Shown here: positions 58,887-64,000 of the stretch, piece after piece
Position numbering within the stretch: position 1 is the first letter of the stretch
How the letters are laid out: every line of letters starts with the position of its first letter
Assembly: GCF_001723175.1 (NCBI RefSeq)
Contig: NC_064651.1
Span: 310,001 to 374,000, forward strand
Reading direction: 5' to 3'
Source of the DNA: Penicillium oxalicum
Taxonomy: Eukaryota > Ascomycota > Eurotiomycetes > Eurotiales > Aspergillaceae
Length of the DNA stretch: 64,000 nt
The notes under the pieces: model-generated
Seen by the model: the letters and a program-made list of their open reading frames with translations, nothing else
What the model was told of the DNA's origin: nothing
The model's database searches: none
Position numbers and translations under genes: made by a program

Positions 58887-59128
58887 TGAGTATTATAAGA
58901 ATCGCCTCCGTTCCCCCCAAATTTCTCCCATCATCGAGTCTCCTGATCAATCCTGAGACTATATTTCCTCTTTTCTCCCTATTTTTACTCATATTCTCTC
59001 CCCGTTTGGTTCTTGACTTGACCTATTTGGCCCTTCGACCTTCGGATCCTTCATCCTTCTTCACTCACTTCCCCTTCACACTATATCTTACGAGTCTTGA
59101 ACGGTGCACAGTGATAGAATTCATCACA

Positions 59129-60969
59129 ATGACAGTGTCCCAAGTCTCAGTTCCCTCCCCCGCTACTCTGGAGCGTTTCCCCCATATTCATGATGATCCT
59201 TCAAACCTGTCTCACGCCCTGGACCCCTTCCCATCACTACCTCTACAGGTTTCCTACCCTATCAGACTGCTCCAACCCAACTTCCACATGCATTCAAGCC
59301 TCTTGAGTCACTTGTTGAGCGTCTTCCTGTCGTTAAGCTTGACGGAAAACCAGGTCTTTTGGCCACCTACGAACTGGGTCCTGTCACTGAGACGGAACTT
59401 CCGGACTTGACTGACGAGGTTGAGAAGCTCAAGCTGCCAAATGGCGACTGGGATAAATTCAATATCGCTGCCGTCTTTCGTGATTATACCTTCCTGGCGT
59501 CTTCTTACCTCCTTGAGCCTTGCTGGGAGAACTGGTGCAAGAACCCTGACCAAGGATATGGTCTTGGTCGGGAGGTCTTGCCCAAGAGTGTTGCTCGCCC
59601 AATGTATCGCTGTGCACAGATGTAAGTGATTCTCCCAAGGCCATTACCCTTGTTTCTTTCCATGACGTTCCTGTCGTAAGGTTCATGTGAACTACATGAC
59701 CCTGGGCCACCTCAGACATGTACACTTAGACAAACCTTTCTGACCTACTACACAGCTTGGACCTACCTCCCTTTATGTCCTATGCCGCCTCTTATGCTCT
59801 GTTTAACTACACTCTGGCCGATCACTCCAAAGGCTTAAGTGAATACTCAAATCTCCGCCTTGTGCGCGCTTTCGAGCGAGGCTTGGATCCAAAGAGCTCC
59901 GAGGCTGGCTTCATCTTGACTCATGTCGATATGGTCAAGGAGACTGGTTCGCTCATCGCAGGTGCTCTCAAGGTCATTGATACTCTTGAGCAGCACGGAA
60001 ATCGCGCAGATATCAATGATGGGTATCGTGAAATCCTCAAAGCTATGGAAAAGATCGAGGCTTCCATGGAAGGTATGCTCCACCGTGTGTCATGAGACAG
60101 ACAATCTAGGCCGGTCTCTTTCCGAGCTTTGCTAATTCAGCTGCAGACATGTGGGCGAATTCCAAACCGGCCGAGTATCTGTCCTTCCGGGTTTTCATCT
60201 TTGGCATCACCAATCAATCAATGTTCCCCAACGGTGTAATCTACGATGGAGTCGAGGATAACCAGCCTCTTTCTTTCCGAGGCGAGAGCGGAGCTAATGA
60301 TAGCATCGTAAGCTCACGTCCAGCCACCATTCCGTTATTTTTGATCAGAACTAAGATTCTCCGCCCAGATTCCTCTCTTGGATCATCTTTGCCAGATTCC
60401 CATGCCATCGACTCCCCTCACGAAAATCCTACACGAGTTCCGCGCATACCGCCCTCTTCCTCACCGCGAGTTCCTCACGTATGTTCGCGAAAAGGCCGAG
60501 GAGATTGGCGTACAGCAATACTCCGTCCAAGATTCTGAGACGGCTGTCCTGTTTCTCAGGGTGCTCAACCACGTGCGAAGCTTCCGCTGGCGGCACTGGC
60601 TGTTCGCTCGTGAGTACATTATTCGGCGCACACCTCATCCTACGGCAACTGGAGGTAGCCCTATCGTCACGGTAAGTTCTGAAAATTTTCAGTCGTCGCA
60701 TTATTTTCATATTACAAGAAGAGAGACTGACTAGAACCGTTAATCACTCGCAGTGGCTTCCCAACCAGCTATCTGCGGTCATGGAATTGATGATCTCGAT
60801 CTACGAGACTTATCTTGCACCAAAGGAAGGCGTTGCAATTGTCAATGGAGAAGGGGATTTGATTGCTTCTCACCGTAAGCAGGTTGAGCCCATGATGGAG
60901 CTTGTGCGCGATCAAAAGGAAAAGTTGGCCAAGGAGGTGGAAAAGTGGTGTAAGGAGCGTGGTGTCTAG
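59129..60969 (+). CDS. indoleamine 2,3-dioxygenase
   Basis: Haem enzyme that opens the tryptophan indole ring, first step of the kynurenine route toward NAD. Core exons: ...-59621, 59756-60072, 60147-60307, 60369-60671 and 60754-60969, all in frame. Landmarks: GFLPYQTAPTQLPHAFKPLE, LLEPCWENWCKNP, LDLPPFMSYAASYALFNYTL, SFRGESGANDSI, the region LNHVRSFRWRHWLFAREYII with the probable proximal haem His, and TATGGSPIV followed by WLPNQL. The 5' end is uncertain. The likely ATG at 59129 (MTVSQVSVPS) is one frame away from GFLPYQ. Either a 74-nt intron 59175-59248 with a weak donor (GTTTCC) bridges it (471 aa), or one C has been lost in the run near 59224-59232 (then LDPFPITTSTGFLP, 496 aa). The coordinates use the 59129 ATG. 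Family call firm; N-terminus open. Confidence 0.88.
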
Positions 60970-61416
60970 AAAAATTCGCCAGTTTTCAAGGTCATGCTGG
61001 AGTTACTGCCATACTGATTTGAGGCTCGCTGAATCTATTACTTTATGATGTTTACTTGATTCTCAAGCGTAATTTCGAATATCCTGATGCATTGTCTGTG
61101 AGAAACCAGGTCGAGCTGGCTTCGCAAGGATCACGATACGTAGCTATCTCCAAATAGAGTAGGCTCTTGCGCCGTAAGCTTTGTGCCAGGCATGAAGATG
61201 AATCACCTTACCTCCAGTCCCTCCGATTACGTATACTCTGTGGTTGTAGGGGTTGTCTCCTGATTTTAGTCTCGACAATTCAAGCTATCTGGAGACACAA
61301 CGCAGAGCCGGAACCTCCGCATAGCGTAGAAAATTGTTACAGTGCACCCAAATCTACCGTTGCTGATTTCACTGAAAAGGATTTGACCTCACACTAATGA
61401 CATGACATTTTCGTGA
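60970..61416. other. convergent interval between IDO and the F-box gene
   Basis: 3' flanks of two convergent genes; nothing coding is seen. Confidence 0.5.
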
Positions 61417-63417
61417 TCATGTAATTACTTCCAGCCCCCTTTCCCGTCCATATGCAATTGCATCAGATGATACCACCTCACAGTTGCGTGTGATCAATCG
61501 GTCCAATGTGGCCCTCTCAGTAGATTCGGAGAGCCTTGCATCGGCGAGACGACGGATCGTGACACCCGTGATTCTCGTAGATGAAAGGTCAAGAACCTTC
61601 AACTTGGAAAAGGTGCCACAGATAGTACGAGCGGTGTTGTCATCCACATCGCGCATATGCGTCACGCTAAGCTCGGTGAGTTCCTGCAGCTCCGGATTGC
61701 CACGGATCATGTCGAGAAGGTCAAAGATATCCATGTTGAAACATTGGTTGAGATGAAGGGTTCGAAGTGAGGTGAGATTTGCTTGGAGAAAGATGGGAAG
61801 GGTCTCGCGTGTGATGAAGCCCGTGTCTTGAAACCGCAAAGTGTGTAGTTTTGGGAAGATTTCGTTTGGAAAGTCTAAGTGTCTTGGCAGTCTTGCTGAG
61901 CCACCTTGAATATGCAGGTACTCGATCGTGCGCGGAAGGACAGCGCATATGTCCGGTCCCATTGTCAAACCTCGGAGTTCCAGCCGGCGTAGGGGAGATA
62001 CTGGACGAGTCCTTTCGTTAGGAAACACATAGACGTTGTACACTTCGGGATCGTAGTCAAGACGTAGTTCTTCCAAATGTGGATACACGGTGTTTTGAGA
62101 ATCCTGTCATGGTCAGTGATTTTGTAATGGTGACAGCATTCGGTATGTTACCTTACCTCATTCAAGCCTGGCACAGAGAGCACAGGGACGAATTGTGAAT
62201 TGGGCTGCGGCACAATTTGCCGTGATGCTAAAGTTATGCTTTTCAGGTTTGGGAGACATTTTGGCCATTGAACGGTGTTTGGGGATCTAGGAGGACAGCC
62301 CTTCACGTTCCATATTGCAATGCGCTCAAGATTTGGAAGGTCTTCCAGAAGTTGACCGACACAGTCGTGAGTAATTGAAAGCTCGGCAGAAAGGACAAGG
62401 CTTTTTAGCTTCTTGCTACCCTTGAATTTCTGGTAAAAGTCTTTCCCATCATGTGCCACCCAAAGCTCGAGATGCTCGAGCCGAGGACAACGGCTTAGGA
62501 ACTCGAGAGTCTTCAGAGTCGAGGGCGCCGATAAATTTTTAATTGTCGCTCCAGTGAGCATGGCCCTGGAACGCCGGATATATGACCTGATCGCAGTCCA
62601 TGGAACCTTACTTCGAGCCCCAGAGAGATCTATGTGCATCCAGACATGGGTCAACGAGCTAAAGAATCGGTCCCAGTCTTTGCAAACACGTAGCAATCCA
62701 CTTCATTTGGTAATTAGAAATGGGAATATCAGCGAGGAGAGAATTCACCCAAGACTCACACGACCTGTTTGAAGGAAAATCGATTCACGATCAGCATCGC
62801 AACTTCAAGCGGCAACATCGTAAAAGGATCAAATCGCTTGGAACGCAGATGATACTCCAAATTTTTATGCATTTGTTTCAATACCTAGATAGACGATCAG
62901 TGACTTCTGCCCAAGTCATGGCTTTGTTGAGCACACACATCTCGTTTGGGATGCTCGCTTGGCAACATCCTTAGGCCATAGGCATAGATTTCCTGGGCTT
63001 TCTCTGGTTTACCCTCAAGAATGAGGACTTTGGCACATCGCATATACCCCTGCGGATTATCAATTAGGCAAATTGAGCTCAAGAAAAGGAACCAATTATA
63101 AGGACATCTTCATAGACACAGAGTACATACTCTTTCATCATCTTTGAAATTTTTGATCATCTGCTTCGCATCTCGGCGAGCCAGATCATATTGTTCAAGC
63201 TTGCAGTACGTGGCGGATCGATTGTCTAGAATGCCGATGGTATCCACATTCGGCTGTCGCAAGGCCTGGAGACTCGGTGGTTTAGCATAAAGCTACCCCG
63301 TTCGGGCTAGGACCAAAATGGATCTACCTCTCCGAACGCCTCGATCGCACCCTTAAAGTCGCCCTTTTGATACAGCTTCTGACCCTTTTGCTGGGCCGCG
63401 GAAGCTTGAGGACGCAT
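61417..63417 (-). CDS. TPR / F-box / leucine-rich-repeat protein, Pof3/Dia2 type
   Basis: Substrate-receptor candidate of an SCF ubiquitin ligase; the yeast relatives Pof3 and Dia2 act in genome stability and replisome turnover. Exons: 63417-63328, 63265-63131, 63049-62939, 62884-62760, 62700-62157 and 62103-61417; all phases match, giving 563 aa. TPR units occupy about 1-110 (QKGQKLYQKGDFKGAIEAFG, LDNRSATYCKLEQYDLARRD, KAQEIYAYGLRMLP). The F-box starts near residue 133 (DPFTMLPLEVAMLIVNRFS, then LLRVCKDWDRFF). Leucine-rich repeats fill the rest (LEHLELWVAHDG, LKSLVLSAEL, LEELRLDYD, LRTLHLNQCF, LKVLDLSSTRITG). The 54-nt intron 62938-62885 was placed by the reading VLKQMHKNLEYHL after CCCAAACGAGAT. 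Divergent from the last gene, 214 bp between start codons. Confidence 0.85.
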
Positions 63418-63631
63418 TTCTGCCGAAAATCTGAGATTAATTGGAGCAACAAAGCCGAAGCATTTGTGTAGTAAGAAGGGGAGAACGCGCGATCGCCAAC
63501 TTGTGTTGGGGTTGACAGGCACGTGCCTTGCATTGTTTGTTGCTGTGCCCCGCCGGATAGACCCATGTTTACTTTCTTCCAGTTTGGATCAATCGTTTAT
63601 CGCGACCGCTACGCAATAGCAACGGCCCGAG

Positions 63632-64000
63632 ATGGAGACGCAAAATTTACAGGCCGCGTCCACCTATGTCAACAATCTCCTGCTGGCTCGGGGTCTAGTT
63701 AAGAGTGGTCAAGCGATTGATTTCGCTGACCCAGAAAACAATGAGGGAGGCATAGATGCCACGATGGCCCGGGTCATCAACCTGGTCAATGATCTGGTGC
63801 TAAGAAGAGATGTCAGTTGATGGCCCAATTTTCGTGTCGCAACGCTGACTGACTGTGGAATAGCGTGAATCTGAGCATCGCGAGAGCTTAGCGACGACGA
63901 TTCGGGTTTTACGGGCAAGCGAGTCTGAGCAGACGTTAGAAATTGTATGCTTCCTTGTTTCTTCCAGCCGGCACTCATAGGCATCTGACAGCGTGCTTTC
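63632..64000 (+). CDS. ADIP-domain protein (afadin/alpha-actinin-binding-like), 5' part only
   Basis: Cut by the right edge. Exons visible: 63632-63811, 63864-63944 and the first 9 nt of a third from 63992. The N-terminus METQNLQAASTYVNNLLLAR, GLVKSGQAIDFADPENN, MARVINLVNDLVLRRDRE and LATTIRVLRASESEQ begins a coiled coil. This order (short helical start, GG, MARxINLVNDLVLRRD) is how I remember the fungal ADIP/SSX2IP-related proteins, some called NIMA-interactive. Role at spindle pole or microtubule structures is likely only by family. With about 90 residues visible the assignment is tentative. Confidence 0.6.

Larger units (their letters stand above)
57590..59128. other. 1.5 kb interval upstream of IDO with paired palindromic elements
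   Basis: PET117 3' flank and IDO promoter/leader. No supported gene. A 42-codon frame at 58400-58528 (MASPPIISADLDLEAWRR...) lies between the two palindromic CCGG elements and could be a small ORF or a chance frame. The last 200 bp before the IDO ATG are C/T-rich. Confidence 0.5.

Noticed and set aside
1..64000. CRISPR arrays, biosynthetic gene cluster, intact transposase, viral genes
   Set aside because: None of the hallmark genes or repeat arrays is present; gene content is conserved housekeeping.

Overview
The window is nuclear DNA from a filamentous ascomycete, most likely Eurotiales (Aspergillus/Penicillium type). The evidence is dense protein-coding genes with many short GT-AG introns (about 50-90 nt, often with CTAAC/CTGAC-like branch sites), a fungal Zn(II)2Cys6 regulator, a fungal-type TOM6, a PPxY arrestin adaptor and conserved housekeeping genes. 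I see no bacterial operons, CRISPR arrays, rRNA, convincing tRNA or intact transposon. All gene models were assembled by hand from splice signals and reading-frame continuity. Family names come from recognised motifs, not from a database search.

Layout, left to right: a Zn2Cys6 regulator cut by the left edge (-, 1-2432); UTP-glucose-1-phosphate uridylyltransferase (-, 4225-6476); a 4.8 kb gene-free stretch with an (ACT)n microsatellite; a tricalbin-like SMP/C2 membrane-contact protein (-, 11241-16178); a 3.3 kb gene-free stretch; the STI1 co-chaperone (-) divergent from RNA polymerase III subunit C34 (+), with a heat-shock element close to STI1; a fungal-specific-domain regulator without a visible zinc cluster (+, 24343-26872); nicotinate phosphoribosyltransferase (-) divergent from an ING/PHD chromatin protein (+); TOM6 (-) divergent from a CTNNBL1-like spliceosome-associated protein (+); RPB2 (+, 37097-40936); an HNH-domain protein (-); a coilin-like protein (-, 45275-49380); a PPxY arrestin (-); a TGL2-like lipase (-); V-ATPase subunit G (-) divergent from PET117 (+); indoleamine 2,3-dioxygenase (+); a TPR/F-box/LRR protein of the Pof3/Dia2 type (-); and the start of an ADIP-domain protein (+) cut by the right edge.

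This is mostly a conserved housekeeping region rather than a secondary-metabolite or defence island. Functional links are loose. There are two nuclear RNA polymerase subunits. Two proteins relate to splicing or nuclear bodies. Three act in mitochondria (TOM6, PET117, lipase). Two NAD-related enzymes are present: the nicotinate salvage enzyme, and IDO, the first step of the kynurenine route.

I did not find a wholly new multi-gene system. The observations most worth checking are a 9-nt microexon in the V-ATPase G gene, two facing copies of a palindromic CCGG-rich element upstream of IDO (paired operators or ends of a ~0.53 kb non-autonomous element), a coilin-like protein, two GC-AG introns, an alternative first exon of the UDP-glucose pyrophosphorylase gene, and three reading-frame breaks (lipase, CTNNBL1, IDO) that may be assembly indels or real lesions.
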